Source: a virus
Virus record (IMG/VR): IMGVR_UViG_3300031885_000088
Location: 1-27,693 of that record
Direction: 5' to 3' (one strand)
Length of the DNA: 27,693 bases
The position numbers were made by a program, and so were the translations under genes. The notes beneath the pieces were generated by a model. That model did no database searches. It saw only the letters and a list, made by a program, of their open reading frames with translations, and was not told where the DNA came from. Below, piece by piece: positions 11,299-20,374 of this stretch (within the stretch, counting starts at the first letter, position 1; the number at the start of each line of letters is the position of its first letter).

Positions 11299-13383
11299 TT
11301 AATTTTCTTCAACCATTAATGCAACTTTTAAAACTAAATCTTTATTTGGAACATATTTTTCAGTAATACTGGTTCCGGAAGAATACCCACAATCATTTAA
11401 AGTAAATCCCACAGTATCAGAATTAGTTGCAATTAAATTTGCTTTAGTAATCCATAAGTTTGATGCAATATCATAACTTTCAGTTGTAGCAACATTAACT
11501 GTTGTGTATCCACCTGCCGCAAATGCAAATCCTCCAATAGAAAAACTAGTTAAAGACTTTCGAGCTGTGCCTAATGCTGTCTTTGTTACCCAAGCATTAC
11601 TTGAATCATTATATAATTCCACAACAGCAGATACAGCAGTTGTCCATCCTCCAAAAACCATACCATATCCACTTAATGCGTATCCTGTTGTTTGCGTGCG
11701 TGCTGTGGTTAAATTGGTTTTTGCTGTCCAAGTATTCAATTGGTCATTATATTGCTCTACAACAGCCGATGCAGCCGCAACCCATCCGCCTGCTGTATAG
11801 CCAAAACCATTTAAGGAGAACCCTGCGGCCTGTCTGCGATCTGTATTTAAATTAGCTTTAGTCACCCAAGCATTTGTGGCATCATTATATTGTTCTGTAA
11901 CTAAAGAAACAGCCGCTATCCAACCGCCTGCTGTATATCCAAATCCACTTAAAGAAAAACCCGGACATCCATATCTTGCTGTGGCCATACTCGTCTTTGC
12001 TGTCCAAGTATTTGCAACATCATCATATTTTTGAACAACTGCTGATGGACCATTGCCTCCAGCAGAGTATCCATACCCATTCAAAGAAAACCCTCCTGAT
12101 GTATTGCGAGCATCAGGGACTGCTCTCGTAACCCAAATTCCTCCACCTAATCCTGCAACAAATCTAGGTATTCCAACATTAACTTCATAGTTTCTAAAAC
12201 CATTTGCATTAGCAGGAAAAGCTACTGCTAAAACTTCATTAAACTTTCTAACACTATCCACATTACTTTCCGATAATCTGTAACTTGAATTAGTGCTTAA
12301 TTGAATAGGCAAAGTTGTTGCTAAATCATTTATGTAAGTTCCTATATAAATCTTATTAGGAACTTTTGCAGACTTCTTTAACGAGCCGATATACATTGGA
12401 GTTGCATTTGAGTATTGTTCTGTTATTGCTAAAAATACTCCACTGGCACTACCCCCAGTTATGTACCCGTAACCGTCTAAAGAGAATCCTGTAGTATTGG
12501 TTTTCACCGAATTAAGATTTGCTTTTACTATCCAAACATTAGAAAAATCACTATATTGTTCTGTAATCGATGAATCAGCACCTGCATATCCACCTGCTGT
12601 ATATCCAAATCCATTTAAAGCAAATCCTGCTAAATTAAACCTTCCTGTATTAAGATTTGCTTTTGCAATCCAAGCATTTGATACATCGCTATACTGTTCA
12701 GTAATTGCGGACGCAGCTCCCGTATGCCCACCTGCTGTATACCCAAATCCATTTAGAGAAAATCCTGCCATAACTCTTCTCGCTGTATTCAAACTTGCTT
12801 TAACTGTCCAAGTATTAGAAGAATCGCTATACTGTTCAGTAATTGCGGAAACCACACTACTCACATATCCACCTGCTGTATATCCAAAACCATTTAGAGA
12901 AAATGCTGGCATCTCATTGTTTACAGTATTCAAATTAGCTTTTATTGTCCAAGTATTAGCTGAATCAGAATACTGTTCTGTTACTAATGATCCACCTTCT
13001 CCTGTTGTTGTATCTCCTCCTGCAATATACCCATAATTATTTAAAGAAAATGCTGCCATGAAACGCTTAATTACAGATATGTCTGCTTTGTAAATCCATG
13101 TATTTAAAGTATCATTATATTGTTCTACTGTTTTCAACAAATAGGGAGGAGAATTTGTATAATAACCACCAACTATATATCCATATCCATTTAGAGAGAA
13201 ACATGTGGTTTGCATTCTTGCAGTATTCAAATTAGCTTTAGCAATCCAAACATTCATCCCCATTTCTTCTGGATTAAGTTTTATAGTTTTACTTATTATG
13301 AATCCATTATTGAAATTTGCACCTGCTAACGACGCTAAAAATGCAAGTTGTTTATTCGTGTTCAAACCTTTATCTTCATTCAT
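11299..13383 (-). CDS. Kelch-type double beta-propeller, likely tail fibre/receptor-binding protein
   Basis: The 694-residue protein has about twelve repeats of 45-50 residues with the pattern NTW..KANLNTAR...AGFSLNGFGYTAGG....EQYSD, the signature of Kelch-like beta-propeller blades (Gly-Gly pair, spaced Tyr and Trp). Six blades lie in about 43-337 and six in about 424-680. The two sets are separated by a non-repeat spacer of about 85 residues with YIGTYINDLATTLP and VRKFNEVLAVAFP. This suggests two six-bladed propellers joined by a small domain. There is no signal peptide, unlike the next upstream fibre gene. Position after the tail-tip genes makes host-surface binding the likely role. RBS TAAGGAGGAATT is strong. 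Confidence 0.8.
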   Translation of the reverse strand: MNEDKGLNTNKQLAFLASLAGANFNNGFIISKTIKLNPEEMGMNVWIAKANLNTARMQTTCFSLNGYGYIVGGYYTNSPPYLLKTVEQYNDTLNTWIYKADISVIKRFMAAFSLNNYGYIAGGDTTTGEGGSLVTEQYSDSANTWTIKANLNTVNNEMPAFSLNGFGYTAGGYVSSVVSAITEQYSDSSNTWTVKASLNTARRVMAGFSLNGFGYTAGGHTGAASAITEQYSDVSNAWIAKANLNTGRFNLAGFALNGFGYTAGGYAGADSSITEQYSDFSNVWIVKANLNSVKTNTTGFSLDGYGYITGGSASGVFLAITEQYSNATPMYIGSLKKSAKVPNKIYIGTYINDLATTLPIQLSTNSSYRLSESNVDSVRKFNEVLAVAFPANANGFRNYEVNVGIPRFVAGLGGGIWVTRAVPDARNTSGGFSLNGYGYSAGGNGPSAVVQKYDDVANTWTAKTSMATARYGCPGFSLSGFGYTAGGWIAAVSLVTEQYNDATNAWVTKANLNTDRRQAAGFSLNGFGYTAGGWVAAASAVVEQYNDQLNTWTAKTNLTTARTQTTGYALSGYGMVFGGWTTAVSAVVELYNDSSNAWVTKTALGTARKSLTSFSIGGFAFAAGGYTTVNVATTESYDIASNLWITKANLIATNSDTVGFTLNDCGYSSGTSITEKYVPNKDLVLKVALMVEEN

Positions 13384-13392
13384 AATTCCTCC

Positions 13393-14433
13393 TTAATTTG
13401 CCGTGCTTATTAATAACCAAATATCAACTGACCCTTGAGTCGCCGCACTTAAATTCGCTCCTGACGATACAGCGTAAAGTTTAACTGAAGTCGCTGACCC
13501 ATGATTTTCTGAAAATAACCCGTCGCTTAACTGAAATTTTGTATCGCTCGTTGATTGGAATATATCAAATAGAGAAGCGTATTTTTCATAATCTCCATCT
13601 ATTCCCACGCTTATATTATATCCTGATAATGCTCCTCCTGTAAATGTTGAACTGTGCTTAATCTTTACTCCGTGAATAACCGCACCTGCTGGAAGTGAGT
13701 AAAGCTCTATATTATTGTTTACTGCTCCGCTTGAAAGGGCTACATAAGTTTTTGTCACGTGAACCCAAGCTGGATACTCAGTTCCTACTGTTCCTCCTCC
13801 ACCTGTTGACGTTGACAAAGCTACAAAGTTAGAACCGTCTAAGCTTATTTTTAATGCTCTGCTTCCAGTAGAGTCAAAATATATCCGTCCAATAACTGCG
13901 GTAGGTGCTGAGCCCAGATTAGCTAAAGTTATATACCCAGAGGTTGAAAGAGTAGAAGCTGATACTGTGCCTACTTGTAAATCGCCAGTCATAGTTCCAC
14001 CAGCTCTAGCCAGTAACGTTCCCGTAGCTACTTTGACTTCGTTTAAATCCACCCTTAAAGTGTCCGTTGTATTTTTAACTGCTGTTGTGAGTGCGGTCAA
14101 CGCCTGCGCCGTCGTGTTTAACGCTAAAGTAAGTGTTCCTGTCGCTAACTTAACATTATTTAAATCTGTTCTTAATGTTGTTGTTGAATTTTGCAAAGTT
14201 GTGATATTGGTAGCGGTAACGCTTGAAGTAAAGGTTGCCCTGCCATTTACACCATCTAAATTAATATTAAAAGCAGAAGGCGTTTGAGAAGAAGCCGCAA
14301 GATTAATATTTCCAGATATATGCAGGTCAGCTTTTCCTGTCGTCGTTGATATATTCGTTCCGTAATATGGACTTATTGTAAAACCATTAACCCAAAAGGT
14401 TAATGATATTAAAAATAAAAATAAAGTTTTCAT
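13393..14433 (-). CDS. Fibre-like protein with N-terminal signal peptide
   Basis: The 346-residue protein starts with a hydrophobic signal-like segment (MKTLFLFLISLTFWVNGF), then a Ser/Thr/Asn-rich region with helical stretches (LQNSTTTLRTDLNNVKLATG and a second similar copy TLRVDLNEVKVATG), then GGTMTGDLQVG and LKISLDGSNFVAL, common in phage tail fibres, and a beta-rich C-terminus (about 220-346). RBS GGAGGCGTATA is strong. A Sec signal peptide on a virion fibre is unusual. It may be retained from a cellular or moron gene, or the protein may be exported to the envelope. Confidence 0.7.
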   Translation of the reverse strand: MKTLFLFLISLTFWVNGFTISPYYGTNISTTTGKADLHISGNINLAASSQTPSAFNINLDGVNGRATFTSSVTATNITTLQNSTTTLRTDLNNVKLATGTLTLALNTTAQALTALTTAVKNTTDTLRVDLNEVKVATGTLLARAGGTMTGDLQVGTVSASTLSTSGYITLANLGSAPTAVIGRIYFDSTGSRALKISLDGSNFVALSTSTGGGGTVGTEYPAWVHVTKTYVALSSGAVNNNIELYSLPAGAVIHGVKIKHSSTFTGGALSGYNISVGIDGDYEKYASLFDIFQSTSDTKFQLSDGLFSENHGSATSVKLYAVSSGANLSAATQGSVDIWLLISTAN

Positions 14434-14678
14434 TATACGCCTCCTATTACTATAAATCCATTATCGCCGATTGTATTATCGCCAGTGTAAAACATTAATT
14501 GCTGAATATCTGTCGCCCATCCAATTAAACAATATGTTGGTTCAGTATTTGCCAATATTTTCAAATTTGAATAAGTATCTTTTTTAATACCACGCCCTGC
14601 GACAAACCAATTAAACCATAGCATTAATTTTGTAGCGTCTGGAATATCACCATTAACAATATTAGTAGGTTGTGCCAT
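14433..14678 (-). CDS. Small tail-region protein
   Basis: The 81-residue protein begins AQPTNIVNGDIPDATKLM, followed by a WFNWFVAGRGIKK region and a beta-rich C-terminus (ending IGDNGFIVIGGV). The N-terminus is like small proteins between tail-tip and fibre genes in other siphoviruses, where it may be a connector to the fibre. GGAG lies 11 bases ahead of the start. Its stop overlaps the fibre start by one base. No named family. Confidence 0.6.
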   Translation of the reverse strand: MAQPTNIVNGDIPDATKLMLWFNWFVAGRGIKKDTYSNLKILANTEPTYCLIGWATDIQQLMFYTGDNTIGDNGFIVIGGV

Positions 14679-14679
14679 A

Positions 14680-17109
14680 TTATAAAATCTCCGTTAAATC
14701 AAATACCATTTGCCAATTTTCTGAATCTATTTCTATTCCTTCAATTCTCATTTCGTTGCCCCAAAATTTATACCTTGTTGACAAAGTAGCTTCACTGTAA
14801 TATTCTAAATCTGATTGACCGAAAACAATATCGCCATCTCCCCATTTCCATAATCTAAATGCTACTGGCTCCTTATAATAAAGTTTTACCTTGTCGCCCA
14901 GCTCTAATTGCGGAATAAGCATTGTTTTTATTTGGCATCTTTTTCTTGGTAAATAAGTATAATCAAAAACAGTTGGAGCAATAGCAAAAGCAAGGTTTAC
15001 ACTATCTGCAGGCAATAAATTTGAAGATGAAATATTATATTGTCGTGTCCCATATTTTTTTATACTTGTAGGACTGGCCTCTGCTTTATCAGTTGAATTA
15101 TAAACTTTAGTATATATCCCGAATGTAGCTGTAATATAATTATAAACTCTATCAATTCCATCAGAAGCGTTTGAAAGTTCTATTATATTAGTATCGCTAT
15201 GAAAATCTATAACAGAAGGCAACGCTGAATTTCTAGGTCTAATAAAAAAATAATCGTTCGCATTAAATCCCATTTCACCTGAAAACATATTGACTATTTC
15301 TTCAAGTGTTTGTTTCGCTGTCATTCCAGTTAGATTGACTAATGGAATTGTCGTCGTGGTAGTATAATATTTGATAATAACTTGTTGCAAATAAGCAGTA
15401 TATCTTAGGTCTAATGTGGTAAACTCTGCTTTATATTGCAAATATCTCTGCAAAGATTTAATTTGTCCAGATACTTCCAAAGTCTGCCATGCTTCCGTCC
15501 AGTCAATGTTATCTGCTGAACTTCTGGTATAAATTATTATATTTGTATTTGCAGGAATATCAGTATTTGATTCTAATGTCCCCCAAGCAGTTAAACTTGC
15601 GCCGCCATCCAAAACATCAGAGATATAGTTTCCTGTAGAATAAAATAAATTTATATAACAATCATCAACATAATTTGTTGAGACTCCTGCTAGGCCAGCG
15701 CTTCCAGACATAATATGAATATAACTTGCCGAAGTTATAGAAGTATCGGTAACAGAACCTTTAAAAACATCATCAACATAAACTGAAAATAATCCTGCGG
15801 GATTTCTTATTATTTTATAAGTATGCCAATTATGATTTTGAGGATAAGCTATTGTCAATAATGTTGTTACTGTTCCTCCTATTCCTTTCATAAGCTGAAT
15901 ACCATCGCCGAATATTTGTAAATAATAACCCATAAGTTGACTAGAATTACTAGTGCCAAAGAAATTAAATTGTGCTACTTCAGTTGAAGCGCTATTTATT
16001 AATATTTTTAGCGACCATTCAGAATTAACTTCATTTAAAAAATTTTGATTTATAGCTTTTTTTACACCTAAGAAATAATAATTGCTAGGATTCATTGATA
16101 AATAACCACTTGCTTCCATCAATATTCCTGTTCCGACTTTTGTCCATTTATCCGTATATATACCATCCTCAAAATCATCATATAGATATGGTAAATCCAA
16201 AACCACATCTCCGTCGTGAACGTCACTTGCTGTGTCGGAAAATGTTCCTAAATCCCAGTCTGCTTTTATATCCCAAGTATGCGTATTTTCTATAGAATTG
16301 CTGAAAACGATAGGATCAATATTATAATTTGCTATCCCGCATAAAATCATTATCTGCTCAACTATCCAATCAAGCGTTTTATTCTGATACCAATAACTAT
16401 ATTTTGCCCAAACCGAATTGCCTGCTGTTAGGCCAACAACAAGCGTAATTTTGGCAGGTGTTGATAATAAATTTAAATCATCAATAGAATAATCGGTAAC
16501 AGGCGTTAAAATAGAAGCTCCTGCCCACCCGCCTGCTGTTGTTCCCTTTCTTATTTCCTTAATCAATCCAACGCCATTATGTGAAGTTGTAAATTCTGTT
16601 CCGCTATTTGACCCAAGCAACTCACTGGCAACCTGTGTTGCAATATCTTCTGCATTGAAATTTTCTAAATCCAATAAAATACTGGTAATTGTTACATCAA
16701 TAGTTTTGTTATCTGGACTATAAACAGGGTCATCATTTATTTGTCCGCTAAATACATAAATTGTTTCAAATGTTCCGTCTGCCAGCAATGTTCCAAGTTT
16801 AATTTTAATTTGGCTTTTGTTTATTATGTAGTTTGTCGGAAAATGTCCTTTAGCATTATTTTGTAGCCATTGATTGCGGTCGTTTCTTATCGTTAAGGTT
16901 GTATTACTTGCGTTCCAAACGGCATACCCTTCACTGTCTAGCTTCCAAATTATGCGTTCAACTTCAATAACTTCATTTGTTATGTCAATAACCGTATCTT
17001 GAATATATGCGCTTCCATTCCAATACCGTCTACAAAGCTCAACAACTTTGGTATAAGTTGGAGTCTTTCTTATTACTGAATTTTTAAAATTATCTGTTAC
17101 AGTCTGCAT
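14680..17109 (-). CDS. Tail-tip/baseplate protein with inserted lectin-like domain
   Basis: The 809-residue protein has a beta-rich N-terminal half (about 1-300) with NNTTLTIRNDRNQW-like and YVFSGQINDDP features typical of tail-tip (Tal/gpJ-like) proteins. At about 310-490 lies a jelly-roll section (DDFEDGIYTDKWTKVGTG, YLQIFGDGIQLMKG, NWHTYKIIRN, FSVYVDDVFKGS) resembling a concanavalin/LamG domain, which often binds carbohydrate. Tail-tip type sequence continues to the end, so the domain looks inserted. No clear RBS precedes the start, which lies five bases after the previous stop, so translation may be coupled. Function in host-surface contact is inferred. Confidence 0.7.
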   Translation of the reverse strand: MQTVTDNFKNSVIRKTPTYTKVVELCRRYWNGSAYIQDTVIDITNEVIEVERIIWKLDSEGYAVWNASNTTLTIRNDRNQWLQNNAKGHFPTNYIINKSQIKIKLGTLLADGTFETIYVFSGQINDDPVYSPDNKTIDVTITSILLDLENFNAEDIATQVASELLGSNSGTEFTTSHNGVGLIKEIRKGTTAGGWAGASILTPVTDYSIDDLNLLSTPAKITLVVGLTAGNSVWAKYSYWYQNKTLDWIVEQIMILCGIANYNIDPIVFSNSIENTHTWDIKADWDLGTFSDTASDVHDGDVVLDLPYLYDDFEDGIYTDKWTKVGTGILMEASGYLSMNPSNYYFLGVKKAINQNFLNEVNSEWSLKILINSASTEVAQFNFFGTSNSSQLMGYYLQIFGDGIQLMKGIGGTVTTLLTIAYPQNHNWHTYKIIRNPAGLFSVYVDDVFKGSVTDTSITSASYIHIMSGSAGLAGVSTNYVDDCYINLFYSTGNYISDVLDGGASLTAWGTLESNTDIPANTNIIIYTRSSADNIDWTEAWQTLEVSGQIKSLQRYLQYKAEFTTLDLRYTAYLQQVIIKYYTTTTTIPLVNLTGMTAKQTLEEIVNMFSGEMGFNANDYFFIRPRNSALPSVIDFHSDTNIIELSNASDGIDRVYNYITATFGIYTKVYNSTDKAEASPTSIKKYGTRQYNISSSNLLPADSVNLAFAIAPTVFDYTYLPRKRCQIKTMLIPQLELGDKVKLYYKEPVAFRLWKWGDGDIVFGQSDLEYYSEATLSTRYKFWGNEMRIEGIEIDSENWQMVFDLTEIL

Positions 17110-17114
17110 TTTTT

Positions 17115-17879
17115 TTATTTTTCTTGTAAATCTAAACTTATCTCAAATAGTTGTGTCTTTCTGTCAAATGTATAATTCGGCTCATTAACAATAGAAAACT
17201 CATATATTTCTGTCATGTCATAATCACTATAAAAAGCTACTATAATAAAATTTGCTATTTTTAAATATGGCAACAATAAATCTTTATTTGTTTTATTAAC
17301 ATTTGATAAATCTAAGCTGCCAGCACACTTAGTCCATTCCTTCCATGCAACTAACGCGCCGCCAGTCAACCTGTAATTATCGGCTCGTTGCTCATCTTCC
17401 CTGCTAAATTCACTTAGCCATTCCTGCGAACCATCTATTATATTATTGCAAACTTTTAATTCTCCTATGTATTTTTCTGCATTTGCTACAATAGTTGTAG
17501 TTATTTTTATTCTGAATTTAGTTGCAGAAATAGACGTAACAATATCAATCAAAACATTTGCCGCTGAATTGGTTATGCTCGCTTCCGATATTGCAACCCA
17601 ATCAGATCCATTCCAGTAATCGCAAGCCATAGCTTTTGCATTTGTATTCAAAATAATTATAGTGTCAAATGTTCTGGTTATTTCTGTTCCTTGCCAATTC
17701 TTAAAACTTATTTCAATTATTTCTTCAACTGTATCATTAGAGCTAGTGCTTATCCATTTCGTATCTTGTTTTTGGTCATATAAATATGCTTCTAATGCTG
17801 AACCAGAAATGAAAGAATAATCATCATTTTCATCAACAAAATTATCGCTATAAATTTTTATTGCATTCGGCAAACTCAT
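17115..17879 (-). CDS. Distal tail-like protein
   Basis: The 254-residue, mostly beta protein lies between the tape measure and tail-tip genes, where the distal tail protein is expected. The N-terminal part (about 1-150), with DTKWISTSSNDTVEEIIEIS and YWNGSDWVAIS, resembles a galactose-binding/discoidin-like jelly roll. The C-terminal part (about 155-254), ending TFDRKTQLFEISLDLQEK, looks like a tail-tube-type beta sandwich. The start overlaps the tape measure stop (ATGA), with GGAG nearby. Confidence 0.6.
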   Translation of the reverse strand: MSLPNAIKIYSDNFVDENDDYSFISGSALEAYLYDQKQDTKWISTSSNDTVEEIIEISFKNWQGTEITRTFDTIIILNTNAKAMACDYWNGSDWVAISEASITNSAANVLIDIVTSISATKFRIKITTTIVANAEKYIGELKVCNNIIDGSQEWLSEFSREDEQRADNYRLTGGALVAWKEWTKCAGSLDLSNVNKTNKDLLLPYLKIANFIIVAFYSDYDMTEIYEFSIVNEPNYTFDRKTQLFEISLDLQEK

Positions 17880-19678
17880 ATTGCGATTTCTCCTGATTTA
17901 GCAGAGCCAGCTTTATAGCCAACCTTTGCCCCTTCAATCGCCCACGAAACGCCCCTGCGAGTGGCTTCTGTTATCTCTTTAACTATCTTTTTAGTGTCGC
18001 CACCACCCTGAATATTTATAGTTTGGCTAAAATTAATGCCTTTGCCACCTGCCTGCCCAACTCCATTTGTTTTCCCTTCCGATGAACTCCCTTTTTTAAT
18101 TGCTCCAACTACTTCTGGCGACAAAACATATTCGCCTGCGTGTAGTAAATATCCCCCAGTTTTATCAATCGCCCCTCCGCTTGCCTTGCCTTCTCCTGGA
18201 AATCCCATATATGCGTCAAATCCACCCATGGGCATTCCTAATATTGTTGATAATAATCCATACACTGCCGCCCTCGCCGCCATTTGTGCCAGCATATCAA
18301 AAAACGCTTGCAAAATTGATTGGAAGAAAGCGTCTGCAAGGTTTTTAAGGGTTGTAAACATATTGTCGCCAGCTAAAACTATTTGTTTAAAAGAATTAGC
18401 AAAATTGCTTTCAACTGAATTAATCATTCCAGAAGTAGCTGTTGTCCAATTAAAAGAATCAGTTTTCATTAATAATATTGCCTGTTTCCAACCGCTTATA
18501 ATATTTTTACTTCCTTTATCCCAATTATCTTCTATTTCTTTTATTGTTTTTTTGTTTTCTTTAACTCGTTCAGCATCGGTTGCATGTATATCTTTATTCC
18601 AACCTTTAGCATTTTTAACAGTATCTTTGTAATATCGAAGCATGGCTTTATGAGATTTTTCCCATCTTGAAGTTTCATCGTCTAATGCTTCGGAAGAAAT
18701 TTGAGCAGTATCTCTTATATTGGTTTGAATTGTTTTAGATGTTTTTTTATGTTCTGCTTTTAAACGCATTATTTCTGCTGTGTATTCTTTTTGTTTTTTT
18801 AACAAACTATCTGTATCTGCAACTCCTAAATTTCCAATACCTACTCTTGATATATTCTTTAAAGTATCCTCAACTTCTTTAAGATTTTTTTTAGCTTTAA
18901 TTAATGGGTCAGAAGGGAACATTTTTTCCCATTTTTCAATAAGGAAATCCAATACAACTCCGAAATCATCTAACCATTTAACAACTGGCAACGCTATTAT
19001 CCCGCCAATCTTTTCTTTTATATCGTCAAATTTGTTAGCCAATATCGCCATCTTACCTGCGTAAGTCGTCGCATCTGCCTGAGCCATACCGCCAAATCGT
19101 TCATTTATTAAACGCATTACTTCTTCAAATTTTTTAGAGCCAACAATATTCTCTTTTATCCGTAAACCCATCATGGCCAGGCGAGTAGTATTACCCTGAT
19201 ATGCCTTACCAATTAACTCCGAAGCGCTTTGTAAGCTACCTGTTTTGTAGGATAAATCCAAAGTTGCCTTCGTTGCCTCTTTTAATTTATCGCCATACAA
19301 ACCATACGTGGTCAATAAAGTTTCAACTTCAATTATTTGCTCATCTGAAAATTTTGTAACGCGTTGCAGTTCTAATGCGTAATCTGTGTATATTTTTAGA
19401 TTTTGTTTGGTATAGTTGCCAAGATTAACCATGGCGCGGGACAATAATGTAACCTGTTTCTCGCTTTCACCAAAAGATTCTAAACTCGCTTTGCCAAACT
19501 TATATAATCCTGTTAATAATCCACCAACGCCCAACAATGTAATAAAACCGCCAATAGTTTTTGAAACATTATTAACCTTGCTGTTCATATCGTTAATGGA
19601 ATTACTGGCCGCATCAAATCCTTTTCCATTAAATGCTGAACCGATTTCTATGAAAAATTGAGCAAATGAACCTGCCAT
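17876..19678 (-). CDS. Tape measure protein
   Basis: The 600-residue protein has the normal tape-measure layout: a helical N-terminal region with a hydrophobic TM-like stretch (about 41-60, IGGFITLLGVGGLLTGLYKF), LGNYTKQNLKIYTDYA and GLYGDKLKEATKATLDLS, long coiled-coil middle, a second hydrophobic stretch near 450-480 (FFDMLAQMAARAAVYGLLST), and a Gly-rich C-terminus with GGYLLHAGEYVLSPEVVGAI, typical of the end of these proteins. It sets tail length and is threaded through the tube; by the usual rule of about 0.15 nm per residue the tail would be near 90 nm. It follows the G/G-T chaperones as expected. Confidence 0.92.
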   Translation of the reverse strand: MAGSFAQFFIEIGSAFNGKGFDAASNSINDMNSKVNNVSKTIGGFITLLGVGGLLTGLYKFGKASLESFGESEKQVTLLSRAMVNLGNYTKQNLKIYTDYALELQRVTKFSDEQIIEVETLLTTYGLYGDKLKEATKATLDLSYKTGSLQSASELIGKAYQGNTTRLAMMGLRIKENIVGSKKFEEVMRLINERFGGMAQADATTYAGKMAILANKFDDIKEKIGGIIALPVVKWLDDFGVVLDFLIEKWEKMFPSDPLIKAKKNLKEVEDTLKNISRVGIGNLGVADTDSLLKKQKEYTAEIMRLKAEHKKTSKTIQTNIRDTAQISSEALDDETSRWEKSHKAMLRYYKDTVKNAKGWNKDIHATDAERVKENKKTIKEIEDNWDKGSKNIISGWKQAILLMKTDSFNWTTATSGMINSVESNFANSFKQIVLAGDNMFTTLKNLADAFFQSILQAFFDMLAQMAARAAVYGLLSTILGMPMGGFDAYMGFPGEGKASGGAIDKTGGYLLHAGEYVLSPEVVGAIKKGSSSEGKTNGVGQAGGKGINFSQTINIQGGGDTKKIVKEITEATRRGVSWAIEGAKVGYKAGSAKSGEIAI

Positions 19679-19679
19679 A

Positions 19680-20317
19680 TTATCTTTTTCCTATTCCGAA
19701 AGATTTTAATTTTTCGTCAACGTCAATACTTTTATTTTCCTTTTCATTCATATTCATTCCAAATAATGAACCATATTTAATAAGGTTGTCCTTATCTGAT
19801 AAACATGCCTGCTCAAACATTGCCATTATCCAATCGGGAGATTTATTAATTATATCCTCAAAAGTATAATTAAAAGAAGAAGCTATTTTTCGTAAGGCGT
19901 ATGCGGTTGCATCTTCTATTTCGTCATTGGGTTGAGACTTTTTGTTAGAATCGCAAACGCCTTTTGAAAATTTGAGAATAGTTTTTGAAAATCGTTAACC
20001 TCCGAAATGGCAAGTATTATTTCAGATATATCTTCCGTTGATAATTTTTTTATTTCTTCTTTTTCCAATTCTGGAACAAGAATATAAATTAAAACAGGGA
20101 TATGCTCCTCGCCCAGTATCATCATTAATTCTAATACCATTTCTGCTTCTGATTTACTTTTTAATTCTTCAATATTTAATGATTTTGTAACAGTCGCCGC
20201 TAGTTTTCCTATTTTGCAAATCTGCAAGAAGGTTAATTTTTTTATTTTAATAACTTTCTCGTTTATTATTATTTCTTTATCATTAATATTGGTTAAAGTT
20301 TGAACTAAATCATTCAT
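19680..20317 (-). CDS. Tail assembly chaperone G-T (predicted -1 frameshift product)
   Basis: G (next entry) ends at 19916, but a second frame without a start of its own overlaps its end and stays open for about 86 codons to a stop at 19680-19682, two bases before the tape measure ATG. The extension begins KSQPNDEIEDATAYAL if entered after the A-run at 19939-19943 and contains SPDWIMAMFEQACL and LFGMNMNEKEN. The joined product would be about 212 residues. Lambda-type G-T fusions in this place help load the tape measure. The coordinates join two frames and the exact slip point is inferred. Confidence 0.75.
19916..20317 (-). CDS. Tail assembly chaperone G
   Basis: The 133-residue helical, acidic protein lies between the major tail protein and the tape measure. 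It begins MNDLVQTLTNINDKEIIINE, with KIKKLTFLQICKIGKLAATV and LEKEEIKKLSTEDISEIILA. Size, position and overlapping -1 frame identify it as the tail chaperone, the equivalent of lambda gpG, though sequence similarity cannot be tested here. GAGGG lies ahead of the start. Confidence 0.75.
   Translation of the reverse strand: MNDLVQTLTNINDKEIIINEKVIKIKKLTFLQICKIGKLAATVTKSLNIEELKSKSEAEMVLELMMILGEEHIPVLIYILVPELEKEEIKKLSTEDISEIILAISEVNDFQKLFSNFQKAFAILTKSLNPMTK
19937..19945 (-). other. Candidate -1 frameshift site
   Basis: In late-strand sense the bases read ACA AAA AGT in the G frame, with five A residues in a row (19943-19939), allowing a Lys tRNA on AAA to re-pair one base back and continue AAG TCT. 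It is not the canonical X XXY YYZ heptamer, since ACA cannot re-pair as AAC. The -1 frame is open from about 20 codons upstream, so another slip point is possible; +1 movement reaches a stop within five codons. Confidence 0.5.
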
Positions 20318-20330
20318 ATTTTACCCTCAC

Positions 20331-20360
20331 AAGCGGCCTAGCTTTTACACTAGACCGCTT
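20331..20360 (-). terminator. Hairpin between major tail protein and chaperone genes
   Basis: In the late RNA, AAGCGGTCTAG pairs with CTAGGCCGCTT over 11 positions including one G.U, with an 8-base loop. In + strand RNA the same position would be a C.A mismatch, so the late strand is favoured. No U-tract follows in the late direction, so it may lower read-through or act as an RNA-processing/stability element rather than a full terminator. Confidence 0.55.
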
Positions 20361-20374
20361 TTTCTTATTTTAAA

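Noticed and set aside
11299-13383. Diversity-generating retroelement target in the Kelch fibre
   Set aside because: No reverse transcriptase or template repeat is present in the window.
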